From Buddleja alternifolia (Eukaryota > Streptophyta > Magnoliopsida > Lamiales > Scrophulariaceae), in NCBI GenBank assembly GCA_019426215.1, contig CM033394.1:25006195-25070194 (forward strand): a stretch of 64,000 nucleotides of DNA, in the 5' to 3' direction. Positions 45,060-56,801 of this stretch are shown here, piece by piece. A program made the position numbers and the translations under genes. Position 1 is the stretch's first letter. Every line of letters begins with the position of its first letter. The notes under the pieces are model-generated. The model was not told the origin of the DNA. It ran no database searches and saw only the letters and a program-made list of their open reading frames with translations.

Positions 45060-46485
45060 TCTAGTCTAAGATGCCACTTCAAGCTTAGGTTAGGACCTTG
45101 CTTACCACGCTTCCTTGAGATAACATTTCCAACACATTCATTTTGCATGTTTAAATAATAGAGGCCATTGACTAAAGTAGCAGTGCCAACAATCTTCTCA
45201 TTAAATAAAATGTTGCATGTACTATCAATGAAATTAAAAACATAATTATTCCTAACCAACATAGAAATTGAAATAATGTTCCGTTGGGCAAAATTAAAAT
45301 ATCCTCTAAAATCAAAATATATCCAGATAATAAACATAAGGAAGTTGATCCAATGTGAGAAGCCTCACACTCTGCCAACACTGATCAACACCTCTCTATG
45401 CTCCAACTTCCTACTTGGCTCCAGATCCTGATTCATTACACAAACGTGAGCACTAGCTCCAGAATCAAGTATCCACGAAGTGGAAAATACAGTTATAGAA
45501 CAATTGATTACTAAAACAAAAAGTTCCATACCAGTAGCACCTTTGCCAAAGTTTGGACACTCCATCCTCCAGTGGCCTAGCTCACCGCAGTGACCCTTTG
45601 CTTTTCATCACTTTCATAGTTTTACCATTTCCTTTGTCTATCTTACCATGTGGACCCAAAGTGCCAGTGGGCTTCTTCGCCCTCTTCTTCTTCTTCTTCT
45701 TCTTCTTCTTCTTCTTCTTCTTCTTCTTCTTCTTCTTCTTCTTCTTCTTCTTCTTCTTCTTCTTCTTCTTCTTTTTCTTCTTCTTCTTCTTCTTCTTCTT
45801 CTTCTTCTTTTTTTTCTTTTTCTTTTTCTTCTTCTTCTTGTTTTTAGGCTTAGAAGTGATGACTAAGGCTGCCTCTTTTTCCTTTGGCTTCATTTGAGAT
45901 TCTACAGTTGTAAGCTTGTTCATCAACCCAGCCAAATTACACTCTATCTCATTGAAGTTGAAGTTCATCACAAATTGGGAAAAAGAGTCTGGAAGTGACT
46001 GCAACATGAGGTCGGTTTGTAGTTGCGGGTCCATGTTGAAGTCGAGGGCTTCTAACCTCTCAATGTTTGAAATTATTTTAAGTACATGATCCCCAACTTT
46101 TTCACCGTCTTTCATCTTGGCTCCAAAGAGCTCTTTCGATATCTCATATCGAGCAGTACGACTATGCTCACCATAGAACTCTACTAGGTGTGCCAAAAAT
46201 AGGCCTCGCCGAGACCATTTTATCATGAGTTCTCTACAACTCATTGGTCATTGAGCCTAACATATACCCACGAACCTGGACATCGTCGTTGACCCATTTT
46301 TCATGGGCCTCGACTTCCTCCTCACTAGCACTCGTCCTTGCAGGCACAACTGGGATATCAGTATCCAATACATATCCCAGTGACTCCATGTTGAGGACTA
46401 TCCTCAGATTTCGGAGCCAGTCCACATAGTTTGGACCAATCAAAGTGTTCTTTTCAAGTAGTACAGATAATGGGTTGATAGTCAT
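45060..46485 (-). pseudogene. Copia I/K gag-protease remnant with expanded poly-Lys tract
   Basis: Gag starts with Met at 46485 (TINPLSVLLEKNTLIGPNYV). A stop at 46234 and a frameshift separate it from the next segment (LVEFYGEHSRTARYEISKELFGAKM to 45582), which contains the poly-Lys expansion. The zinc-knuckle region (HCGELGHWRMEC) lacks its first Cys. Protease WILDSGASAHVC lies near 45445-45480. The GAG-pre-integrase breaks off after KWHLRLDK at the junction. Confidence 0.88.
45682..45839 (-). repeat. (AAG)n microsatellite coding about 50 lysines in gag
   Basis: CTT/TTC triplets on the plus strand, AAG/AAA on the minus strand, nearly pure over about 158 bp with a few TTT interruptions. It lies where relatives have a short Lys-rich run (KNKKKK in copia A and L), so it is an in-frame expansion of an existing basic tract. 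Confidence 0.95.
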
Positions 46486-48209
46486 AGTGAGAGAGATAAT
46501 AAGCAAATAACTGCAGAAAGTAAAAAGACTTATTAGATTGTATCATAATTGTCGTTCCAAGTTTAAATCAAGGACTTTCAAAATAAACTTGGCTCCCACT
46601 GCATTTTTTGAAAATCCATACTCCCATTGTGGAATTCGGAAGTCATCATTGGAAGGCTTCGTAGTGGTGATTGATTTCTTTAACTAGATTAATAGGTTGC
46701 AACCTTTTGCTGGAATGTAGCTTAATTAATCTATTAAAGTGATGTCCAACATCAACCCATCAAATGGATGATTCAATCTCATTGGTCCATTATTCATCAA
46801 ATCTCAACCTTTTAACGATCTTATTGGTTTATGAATAACTTAAGCTTAATCCACTTACTATCTATTAGTCTATCAATTGAATTTCACCTTGCAACCTTTT
46901 GCTAGTATCTGGGGTGAAATTTGTTTAGACTAATGGCATTTTACGCATTTAGAAAAATCTAAAATATATTTCAAACTATAACCCCCATTGCTTAGGGATG
47001 ATATTACATATTAAATATCATTCTAATTTTTCCTAAGTTCAGTGGAGGACAAGATACTTAGTACCTTTTATCAACTTAATATTTTTCAAAGTGGGAGAAT
47101 TTAAATTATTTAGTAGGTCTCACTTTGCACATTAATCTATTTTATACTAATCATACAAACATGGATAAAAATAACTGAAAGCAATCCTAGAAAGCTAACA
47201 ACACGTGATTTATGGACCTAAATTCAAGATTGAGCCAAGTCAATGTCTCAATCGCTAATTAAAAAGAAACTACACTAAAGCTTCCAAAGCTTCTTCTTGT
47301 ATCTCCTTGGCTCGACTTGAATTTTTTCATTGGGCCTATTCTATTTCTAACTATTACAAATTAATATAAGCAACCTATATAAAATTTCTATAGAAAGAAA
47401 ATAAGCATAGGCTCAAAATGGCCTTTACAACCCATCGAAAAGAAATACAAATATAAAAGGGGCCAAAGTCCATGAATCATGTCTCCCATCTCATAACATG
47501 TCAAACATGATATATCACATAACACACGAAAAACATATATGTTAATTTCTATTTAAATTCCGAATTTAATTATTATTTTCATATTCTCGAGGAAATAAAA
47601 TTTATTTTATTCTATTAGAGAATTCAATTTTAATAAACTCCAATTAATTTTACATTAAAATCTAATTTTAATAAAAACTAATCTCCAAGTTTATTAAAAC
47701 TAATTTCACAACAGAAAAAATTCACTTTAATTCAAAGTCCAACTTTAATTGAATTAGATAATATGAAAAATAAAAAACCCAATTTTTAAATAAACTATAT
47801 TATGTAATTTTGCATTAAAATCCAATTTTAAACGAAAATAAAATAATACTTTATTAAAAAAATCAGCCTGGGTCACCCATGGGTCGACCCGGGTGGGGTC
47901 GGCTTGATCCGTGGGTTTTTTAAAAGGCACGGGTGGGCTCGCACAACAGCGGTGATTGAGTCGCCGGCATCCTGTCGCCGCAGCGGCGACGGGTTAGCCG
48001 CTGAAATTTGCAATTTTTATTTTCCATCACGTTAAAAATTACATAAAATCCAATTCTTATTAATTTCTAAAGAATGAAAAATAAATAAAATCCTCAAGAA
48101 CATAAAAAACGCGAAATCCACATATTTAATCATGCATCGCGAAAAACTGTAAATCATGCATCTAATCACATGTTTACACATAAATTACATACACTGAACC
48201 CCGCGATTT
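46486..48209 (-). other. Leader (5' UTR) of copia I/K
   Basis: About 1.7 kb of non-coding sequence between primer-binding site and gag, similar in length and position to the leader of copia L (51286-52813). A short GC-rich part lies near 47870-48000. Confidence 0.7.
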
Positions 48210-48222
48210 GGCTCTGATACCA
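48210..48222 (-). other. Primer-binding site of copia I/K (initiator tRNA-Met type)
   Basis: Minus-strand TGGTATCAGAGCC, one base after the LTR end. This is the usual plant copia primer site. Confidence 0.92.
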
Positions 48223-48223
48223 C

Positions 48224-49026
48224 TGTTGGGAAAATTAGATAAAACGCAGTGGAAATCGTGTAATAATTTTTTTTTGAATTTTTCAATAACAAGATCAATC
48301 CCGGGGTTTTATCGCGTGTATGTATGATAAAGATATCGACACTTTACCAATTGTAGCGAAGTGGTTGGAGAATCTCTAAATTTTGACTTCTTCAAATCCT
48401 TCGCGAAATAATCCGACTGATTGATTGATAATTCGAGCAGTCCAAAAGTGCTGCCTCTAAATTGTCTCGCCAGAAAAAACTCCAACAGAAAACTCCTTCT
48501 TCTTTGGCAGAGAGGCCGACGGCTAGAGGAAGAGGAGGGGAGGGTTTTTCTTTCTTGTGGCTCAAGTGTGTAACTTAACTTATGACCTAGGTATTAACTA
48601 ATGTGATATATTTATATCACTTAAGTTTTAACCTCAGGCTCATAAAGCCCATGTTGGACGCCTAGAAGGCCGATCCACATGGTCATGGTATACCTCTTGG
48701 TGCACCAATTTGAGCTCGGTCCAATCCTTTATTTAATTAATTAATTCAATCTAATTAATTAATCTAATTAAATAATAGATAGGATATTTAATTAATTTTA
48801 TTTCTCCAAAAAATAATATTTTAATTAAAGTATATTTGAATTAACTTATTTCTTCAAATAATTAATTCCATTTAATTAATTTTAAGTATCCAATACTTAA
48901 AATATTACCACAAGAAATATACCACATTTTCTTTCGATTTTTCCTTTTTAAGCGTGACTCTTTAGGTTCATCTATATTTGGCAATGGGAGGATTCCATTA
49001 AATGTGGGTTGCACGTAGCCAGTCAA
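48224..49026 (-). repeat. 5' LTR K of copia I/K, truncated to about 800 bp
   Basis: Starts (plus coordinates) TGTTGGGAAAATTAG beside the primer site and matches LTR I and J to 49026 (GTAGCCAGTCAA), where it meets the Athila-like integrase tail. About half of the LTR, its outer part, is missing. Confidence 0.88.
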
Positions 49027-49601
49027 TCATTTCCTGCATAATGTTTCACTCGTTGACCATTTACTGCAAAGGTCCTTCCATCTTTTGTAACCAGCTCCAC
49101 AATGCCTGAAGAGTAAACTCGTACCACCCGAAAAGGGCCCGACTAGCGAGACTTAAGTTTTCCTAGAAACAGTTGTAGACTAGTTGTATAACAAGACTTG
49201 CTCTACCTCTTCAAATTCACGATGAGTGATGTGTTTGTCATGCCATCGTTTAGTCCTTTCCATTGTATAGCTTTGCATTTTCATATGCATCATGCCTCCA
49301 TTCCTCTAATTCATGCAGCTGGAGTATCTTATTATTACCTATAGCCTTGACATCAAAGTTAAGAAATTTGATAGCCCAGTATGCACAATGTTCAAGTTCC
49401 ACAAGTAAATGACATGCTTTTCCAAAAACTAAAGTATAAGGGGACATACCAATTGGGGTTTTAAAAGCAGTTCGGTAGACCCACAACGCATCATCTAACT
49501 TGAGAGGCCAATCGGTTCTGTGGCTGTTAATCATTTTTTCGAAGATTCTTTTAATTTCCCTATTGAACACTTCCACTTGACCACTAGTTTAGGGATGATA
49601 T
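49027..49601 (-). pseudogene. Athila-like (Ty3/gypsy) integrase C-terminal fragment
   Basis: A 108-codon open segment (49576-49250) encodes [38 protein letters not shown] and [11 protein letters not shown], typical of the integrase C-terminal half of Athila-type elements. Downstream on the minus strand the tail (SGPFRVV, VELVTKDGRTFAVNGQRVKHY) continues to 49027 with a stop. Both ends are cut: by LTR K at 49026 and by the copia L insertion at 49602. Confidence 0.88.
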
Positions 49602-50996
49602 TATTAGTGTGTTTGCCCTCAAATTCCATTAAGAGGATAGATTTATAGGGCATTGATTTGTAACTAAATATTATTATATTAATATAAGGCATTTCATGTT
49701 ATTTTCTTATAGGCGTTTGCAAGGTTTAGTAAACAACGTAAAGTCCTTGATAATAAGGCGAACCTTCTACTCCCTATGGGTTAGGGAGAAAGGCACTAGA
49801 AGAGTTTGATCCTTAATATCTAAAAGCAGTTCGCAAGTCGAAGAGGGTATTGACTGCACATCATTACTAGATAAAGACTTGTATGATATGAGTTTTGACA
49901 GGGAAGTGTCAGTCAAACACTATGAGCATGGTAGTGGGAACTTATGTCATAGACACCTCAGTTAGACTGATGTGTTCGAACACGGGTCGCATTAGTTTTG
50001 TCACATGAGTTTTCACTCACTGACAGTCAATGACAAAACTGATAAGTTGTGCTAGGTACGCGTGAACTTTAGACCTGAGAAATAATGTTGAAGATGTGCT
50101 TGTGACATCAAGTTTGTCATTAAAATAGTTAGATCCAAATCACCCGTTGGTGGGGTCGACCTCGAAGTGCGTCTTGATGGGCAAGTAGCAATCTTAACTT
50201 ATTAGCAAAAGGGAATTTATTCTCTCATCAGTGAATGAGCTAAATATCCTATGCAGTCATGAATGAATGAGATCAAAAAGACTTTGACCAAAGCATTAGA
50301 GATTCTCATGTTAGACATGAAAGTATACTCAGTGACCTCGATTCATTATGAGCTAGGCATATGGTCAAGTTCTGTGAGTTTGACTAAACCATGACTCTCA
50401 CTTGACTGGGATATATGAATAAAAGGTTTATACTCGTACGGTATTCTGAGCGTGAAAGGTTTGGAATGGTCCGAATCATTCATTCTCAATTGGATACGAT
50501 ATGGGCCACTGAACTGGCTAGGTGTTACCCACATTTTTTTGGTTTCCTCCCATTTGCCTTTTGAGACGAACCTAAAGAACCGCACTTAAAGGAATTGCAA
50601 AGGAAAAAATCATGGAATTGAGTTGAGAGAATTTTCAGTATTGGATATCGCAATTAATTAATTAATTAATCATTGGATGATTTTATTAATTAATTAAGTT
50701 AATGTGTTAATTAATTTCTTCATGGAAATTAATTATAGAATTAACATAGCATTAATTAGTTATTTGATTAATTTATTTATTGGATAAATAATTTTTATTA
50801 AATAATAATTAAAAATAAAACCATAATTGGACTAAGCCCGATGGGCATTTAAAAAACCCAAAGTGGGCGTCTATAGTGGACACCTATGCGGCTTAGTTAG
50901 TTAAGGTTATTGTTTTCTAGTGTAGTATAAATATACTACTTAATGAAAATTAACCTAAGCCTCAATCATTAACTTTCTCTCCAAGTCAAAGTCTTC

Positions 50997-51041
<45 letters not shown>

Positions 51042-51271
51042 GCTGTCTTCAAGGAGGAAGAAAAGGAGGATTTTTCACTTCAATTTCGGCGTGGTGATTT
51101 AGAGACAGTGGCAGATTTGCTGTTCGAAAAAGGATCACAAAAGTTGGTTCAAAAATCCAATTACGCGAAGAAAGGTACATAAATTCTAAACCCGATTTAA
51201 ATACATGAAATCGAGATGAACCACCTTGGGATTTTTAAATTTTCGCTACGTTTATACATAAAAACCCAATA
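49602..51271 (+). repeat. 5' LTR of copia L, 1670 bp
   Basis: Aligns with the copia A LTR from (T)ATTAGTGTG...GCCCTCAAA to ...AAACCCAATA. Both termini have decayed (TG to TA at the start, CA to TA at the end). TATA box TATAAAT at 50936-50942. Confidence 0.88.
51001..51040 (+). repeat. (CT)20 microsatellite in the copia L LTR
   Basis: Forty bases of pure CT, about 60 bp after the TATA box, in the probable start of the transcript. Copia A has a shorter interrupted CT tract at the same place (10073-10095). Confidence 0.97.
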
Positions 51272-51272
51272 G

Positions 51273-51285
51273 TGGTATCAGAGCC
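51273..51285 (+). other. Primer-binding site of copia L
   Basis: TGGTATCAGAGCC, one base after the LTR end, complementary to the initiator tRNA-Met 3' end. Confidence 0.93.
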
Positions 51286-52813
51286 AATCTCAGGCGCACG
51301 GCCAGGCCCTCAGGGGGCCTGGGTCTTTTTGATCCGAGTCTGGGCTGGTCGGGTCGTGTAAAACCTAGTCTAATTTTTTAAATAAACGGGTTTTGGATTA
51401 TTTTAATTATTCGGGTGGGTCAAAAGGATGATGACCCGAGTTTTAATTAAATGAGCCCAAATTGGTTTAATTAAATTATTGGATATTCAATAAATTAGTT
51501 TTGGGCTTAATTAGTTAAATTTAAATATGCCAATGGGTTGGTAATTTATGTTTGATAAAATTGAGCCCAATTAGTTTCATTGAATATTAATTATTTGAAT
51601 AAAAGAATTAATTAATTATTTTTGGAGGATTTTTAATTAATTGATTTATTTAAATAATAAATTCTCACTAGATGGTTTATTCTCATAAATGTGAATAAAA
51701 TTTGAAATTTTATTAGAGAAATTAATTAGTTAGACTAATTAATTGTTAACTTAATCACCAACATAGTTGCTTTAATTATCGCGAGCATGTATTATATGAT
51801 GGTGACATTATCCATGGACTTAGATTTCTTTTTGGACGTATTTCTTTTCTATGGGTTGTAAGGGCCGGATTTGAGCCCATTATTTTATTCTTAGAATTAT
51901 GTATAGGATGTCAAATATTCTTATGTAATAGATAGAATTAGAATAGGCCTTGAAAAAGCGATCAATCCGAAAGGAAGAGGAGCTTGGAGCCCAAGAAGAA
52001 TAGTTTAAGTTTTCTTTTTTGATGGCCCATTGGCTTAGGCCCTCTAGAAAAGCCCATGGATACATGTGTTGTTTTATTGCTTTTGATGCATGTTCATTAG
52101 TTGTATGAAGCATATGTTTATTTATCCTGCGCTATATAAATTTGACAATGTGCAAAGTGAGACATAGATAAATGTTTAGATCATAAATCCTCTCAAACAG
52201 AAATTATACTAAGTTAGAAAGGGGCGCTGGGCTTCCTTTCCCTCCACTAAGCTTAATTGAATTAAGAATTGAATCTAATATATGGCATCTTCCCAGTAAG
52301 TGGGGGTCATATATCAAGACTTAATTCTAAAATTTCATAAAGTGCATTAGATGCCTTAATCGAAACATATTTCACCCCAAATATCGTTAAAGGGTTGCAA
52401 GGTGAAATTCAAATGTTAGATTATAAGGAGTTAGTGGGAATGAACTTAGATAGTCCAAAAACCTATATATATCGTTTAAGGGTTGCGGTTTTGATGGATT
52501 ATGGGGAAAAAAAAGATTGGACTGTCTATTGGATAGATTGATGTTAGACATCACTTTAATTATGTAGTGGACCAAATATCATTAAAGGGTTGTCATCCGC
52601 TACATTGATTAAAGAAATCAATCTCCACTACGAAGTAATAAACAACGATCACTTCCGATTTTCACAGTGGGAGTGTGAATCTCGAAAAATGTAGTGGGAG
52701 CCAAGTATTAAATTGAAGTCCTTGATTTAACTTGGATTTAATTTAAGTTACATATATCTAATTAAGTCTGGTTTATTTTCTGCAGTTATTTATTTATCTC
52801 TCTCAAAACAAAA
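51286..52813 (+). other. Leader (5' UTR) of copia L
   Basis: About 1.5 kb without a credible ORF between primer site and gag start. It includes several repeats of the phrase ...AAGGGTTG (near 52389, 52478, 52585), giving it a weakly repetitive character. Confidence 0.7.
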
Positions 52814-53491
52814 ATGACTACCAACCCACTTTTCATTTTACTCAAAAAGAACATCCTTACCGGACCCAACTACGTGAACTGGCTAAGGAACTTGAGAATT
52901 GTGCTCAACATGGAGTCTTTGGGATACGTGTTGGACACGGACATCCCTGCTCCACCTGCTAGAACACGTGCCAATGAGGAAGAAGTCCAAGATCATGAAA
53001 AATGGGTAAAGGACGATGTCCGAGTGCGTGGGTACATGCTTGGCTCGATGACAAATGAGCTTCAGAGGTCCTACGAGAAGATGACCACTGCGAGGGCTAT
53101 CTTGGCACACTTGGTCAAGCTCTATGGTGAGCATAGCCGCGTTGCTAGATATGAAATATCTAAAGAGCTCTTCGGAGCCAAAATGAGAGAGGGTGAAAAA
53201 GTTGGGGATCATGTCCTTAAGATGATCTCGAGGATCGAAAGGTGGGAAGATCTCGATTTTACAGTGAACCCACAACTTCAAACGGATCTCATTTTGCAGT
53301 CTCTTCTTGATTCTTTTTCCCAACTTGTCATGAACTTCAATTGCAGCAAGATTGAATGCAACTTAGCCGGGCTAATGAACAAATTAACTACTGCACAATC
53401 TCAATTGAAGCCCAAGGGAAAAGAAACTGCATTGGTTATCTCTTCCGGGCCTAAAAAGGCTAAGAATAAGAAGAAGAAAACCAAAAAGTAG
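52814..53491 (+). CDS. Copia L Gag, truncated by a stop (225 codons)
   Basis: Open from Met at 52814 to TAG at 53489-53491. It carries the retrotransposon Gag of copia type (GPNYVNWLRNLRIVL near residues 18-32; KWVKDDVRVRGYMLGSMTNELQ; LYGEHSRVARYEISKELFGAKM; LQTDLILQSLLDSFSQLVMNF) and ends in a Lys-rich tract. In related elements the frame continues into a zinc knuckle; here it stops just before, where copia A has a sense codon. Even downstream the knuckle is damaged (CLHCCEVGHWRWNY: the last Cys is Tyr). Most likely a dead gag-pol rather than a functional short Gag. Confidence 0.75.
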   Translation: MTTNPLFILLKKNILTGPNYVNWLRNLRIVLNMESLGYVLDTDIPAPPARTRANEEEVQDHEKWVKDDVRVRGYMLGSMTNELQRSYEKMTTARAILAHLVKLYGEHSRVARYEISKELFGAKMREGEKVGDHVLKMISRIERWEDLDFTVNPQLQTDLILQSLLDSFSQLVMNFNCSKIECNLAGLMNKLTTAQSQLKPKGKETALVISSGPKKAKNKKKKTKK

Positions 53492-56395
53492 AGTGGTGAG
53501 CTTGGAGCTCAGGGTGGTGTCTATAAAGGAAAAGGGAAAGCTCCTGTGAATCGCAAGCGTAAGGGGCCACAAAAGATGGATAGATGCCTACACTGCTGTG
53601 AGGTAGGCCACTGGAGATGGAACTATCATGGGCCCAGGCGCACAAGGTATGAAACTTTATGTTCAAACTTATTGTTCTATGACCGTTTTCTCTACATCTT
53701 GGATTCTTTATTCTGGAGCTAGGGCACACATTTGTTATATGAATCAGGATCTGGTGCGAGGAAGAAAGCTGGACAGTGATGGGGTGAAGATAAGAGTAGG
53801 TAGCAGGCAAAGCGTTGCGGCTACTGGAATTGGATCTATGTCATTACTTTTAAATTCTAGACATTGACTATTTATGGATAATGTTTTAGTTATGCCCAAT
53901 GGGCTTAAAAACATTGTTTCTATTCTTGTTTTAGTTAAGCATGGTTATACTTTCCGTTTTATTAATGAACATTGCAATACTTATTATGGTAATAAATCAA
54001 TGAGTTTTGCTTCTTTTGTTAATTGTTTGTATTACCTTAATGTCCAGAATGAGTGTGTTGTAATTACTATACAAAAGACACGCAGTAGGCAAGGAATTAA
54101 CCAAAGATTGATTTGGCATCTTAGACTAAGCCATGCCAGCGAACACAAAATTCACAAAATGGAGAAAGATGGACGAATAGGTCCATTGGGATTGGATCCC
54201 TATCCTACTTGTGAATCTTGTCTCAAAGGCAAGATGGTTAGATCCCCCTTCACAGGGACTTTTGAAAGAGCCTCACAAATCTTAGGTTTAGTGCATACTG
54301 ATGTTTGTGGATCATTTGCAGAAATGGCTCGTAGAGGTTTCCTTTACTTCATCACATTCACTGATGACCATTCAAGATATGGTCTAGCGTACCTGATGAA
54401 GCATAAGTCTGAATCCATTGAAAGATTAAAAGAATTCAAAACTTTAGTGGAAAATCAAACTGGGCAACATATAAAGGCTTTTTGATCTGATTGAAGAGAA
54501 GAATATATGAGCGTGGAGTTTAATGAACACCTTAGAGAGAATGGTATAGTATTATAGCTCACACCTCCAGTGACACCACAGTTGAATGGAGTAGCAGAGC
54601 GAAAGAATCAAACCTTGTTAGACATGGTTCACTCCATGCTCAGCTACACTGACTTACCCATTTGACTGTGGGGTCATGCGCTGCTTACAGCTGCACACAT
54701 TTTAAATAGATGTCCGTCCAAGTCAGTTCCTAAGACACCATATAAAATATGGAGAAATAGGAAACCAAATTAACAACATTAAGATTTGGGGATGTCCTGC
54801 TTATGTCAAAAAGACTAAAGTGGACAAGTTGGAGGCTAGATCCTTAAAAAGGCATTTTGTTGGTTATCCTGAGGATTCCATGGGATACCTCTTTTACATG
54901 CATGATGATCAAAGGATCATCGCAGCTTTACAAGCCCACTTTCTTGAAGATGAGTTCATTTAAGAAGGAGGAGTAGGTAGAAAGATTGTTCTTGAAGAAC
55001 AAAATGAAACTCCAGTGGATACATCTACACGGGGAGTAAAGTCCGAACCCTCTTTAACACAACCACAACTGTGAAGATCGAATAGGGTACCTCAACCGCC
55101 TGATAGGTATGGATATCTATTACAGAGGGAGCTAAGTCTCCATTCTGTATTAGAGGAGGGTTATGGAGATGATCCCTCCACATATGATCAAACGATGGTG
55201 GATGTGGATGCTACAAGATAGCGTGAAGCTATGCAAACAAAAATAGATTCGATGCATTCAAACCAAGTCTGGAAACTTGTAGATCGGCCTGATGGTATAA
55301 AACCAATTGCGTGCAAATGGATTTACAAGAGAAAGATGGGTGTTGATGGCAAGGTTGATGCCTATAAAACCAGGCTAGTGGGGAAAGGATATAATCAAAA
55401 GGACAAAATTGACTATCAGGAAGCCTTTTCGCCAGTGGTTATGATCAAATTCTATAACAATTCTACTTGCAATAGTAGCTCATCTAGACTATGAGATATG
55501 GCTAATGGATGTCAAAACTGCTTTTCTGAATGGATTCCTAGAAGAGGATATCTATATGGAACATCCTGAAGGTTTTGTATCCGAGGATTGTATCCATAAG
55601 GTGTGTAAGCTTGAAAGATCCATTTATGGACTCAAGCAAGCATCTCATAGTTGGAATCTACGATTTGATAAGACATTCAAGGGATTTGACTTCATCAAAA
55701 ATGAAGATGAGCCACGTGTTTATAAGAAGGTTAGTGGGAGCAAGATAACATTCCTTGTGTTATATGTAGATGACATATTACTCATAGGAAATGATATAGA
55801 AATGCTCACCACTGTTAAGAAGTGGCTTTCGAGTACTTTCTCCATGAAAGACTTGGGAGAGGCTACTTACATTCTAGGGATTCAAATCTATAAAGATCGA
55901 ACAAATAGAATGATAGGGCTCTCTCAAGCCCTTTACTTAGAAAAGGTCTATAGAGATTTAGGATGGAGGATTATAAGAAAGGGTTCCTGCCAATGAGACA
56001 CGAGATGCATCTCTTGAAAACTATGTGTCCTCAAAGTGAGAAAGATAGAAAAGGGATGAGCACTGTACCCTATGCGTCTGCAGTAGGTAGCCTGATTTAC
56101 GCAATGCTCTGTACTAGACCTGACATTACTAATGCAGTAAGCGTTGTTAATCGATTTCAAGCAAACTCTGGCAAGGAACATTGGATAACTGTGAAGAATA
56201 TCCTAAAGTATCTGAAGAGAACTAAGGATATGATTCTCATCTATGGGAGTGGTGACCTAAGAGTGGATGGGTACACCGACTCAGATTTCCAATCAGATGT
56301 TATGACTGGAAATCCACCTCAGGGTTCATATTCACCCTCAACAGTGGGGTGGTGACTTGGAAAAGTTTCAAGCAAAGCACAATCGCGGACTCCAC
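53492..56395 (+). pseudogene. Copia L pol remnant (PR, IN, RT, RNase H)
   Basis: Protease-like WILYSGARAHIC near 53700 (the DSG triad reads YSG, so inactive). GAG-pre-integrase and integrase start are open at 53874-54485 (HTDVCGSFAE, TDDHSRYG); a stop follows at 54483 where relatives have SDRGGE. The rest of integrase has further stops near 54557 and 54664. RT is recognisable at 55231-55996 with KWIYKRKMG, MDVKTAFLNGFLEEDIYM, and an intact YVDD near 55766. RNase H runs to 56395 (MLCTRPDITNAVS, LKYLKRTKDMILIYGSGDLRVDGYTDSDF). Confidence 0.88.
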
Positions 56396-56801
56396 TGTCA
56401 TGCCCCCAAATTCAGCCCGTAAAAGGGCCAAAATCTAAAAGCTTGAGCCTATCCAAACAATAGATCAATCCAAAATCTCTAAACAACTCAACAACTTCTA
56501 GTAGGTTCCCAACCCTAACACCGTCAACAAGATAAAGTAAACTTACTATCCATGTCTTAATCTGGAATTGTCACGTCTAGGAATGTCTATGTCTACACAC
56601 ATGATCCTCTGAGCCAGTCCCACTGCTCAAGTCACCTCTAACTGGAAGGAATGAGTGAAATATGTAAGCAAAGGCTTAGTGAGCGCCAGTGTACGTGTGA
56701 AAGGTGCTTAAAATAGTTTTTAGACCCCAAAATGATAAATTAATGAGGTGAAATCAATAATAGTTTTTATTTTCAAAGGCTCATTGAAAACGCGAGTAAG
56801 A
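56396..56801 (+). repeat. LTR-like fragment starting TGTCATGCCCCCAAAT, host of copia E2
   Basis: Copia L stops at 56395 and 406 bp of unrelated sequence follow, starting TGTCATGCCCCCAAATTCAGCC. From memory this resembles the start of long LTRs of Tekay/Del-type chromoviruses (TGTCACGCCCCC...), as does the TTAGTGAGCGCCAG-type motif near 56675. The fragment is cut at 56801 by the next LTR. Assignment is tentative. Confidence 0.45.

Larger units (their letters stand above)
42004..49026 (-). mobile_element. Copia element I/K, minus strand, internally deleted and 5'-truncated
   Basis: From high to low coordinates: truncated 5' LTR (49026-48224), primer-binding site, leader, gag, protease, start of GAG-pre-integrase, then a direct junction at about 45059 into the middle of the 3' LTR, which continues to 42004. 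Integrase, RT, RNase H and the first part of the 3' LTR are missing, so it can only have moved before the deletion. Confidence 0.88.
49602..56395 (+). mobile_element. Copia element L, 5' LTR to RNase H, 3' end missing
   Basis: 5' LTR (49602-51271), primer site (51273-51285), leader, gag and a decayed pol that breaks off in RNase H at 56395, where LTR-like sequence of another element begins. It is of the same family as copia A. It inserted into the Athila integrase fragment. Confidence 0.9.

Noticed and set aside
45553..45897. Plus-strand ORFs coding poly-Phe, poly-Leu or poly-Ser
   Set aside because: They are the opposite-strand readings of the AAG repeat in copia gag and have no coding support.
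53492..53640. Programmed frameshift or stop readthrough between Gag and Pol in copia L
   Set aside because: The stop at 53489 corresponds to a sense codon in copia A, and the zinc knuckle and protease downstream are mutated as well; simple decay explains it.
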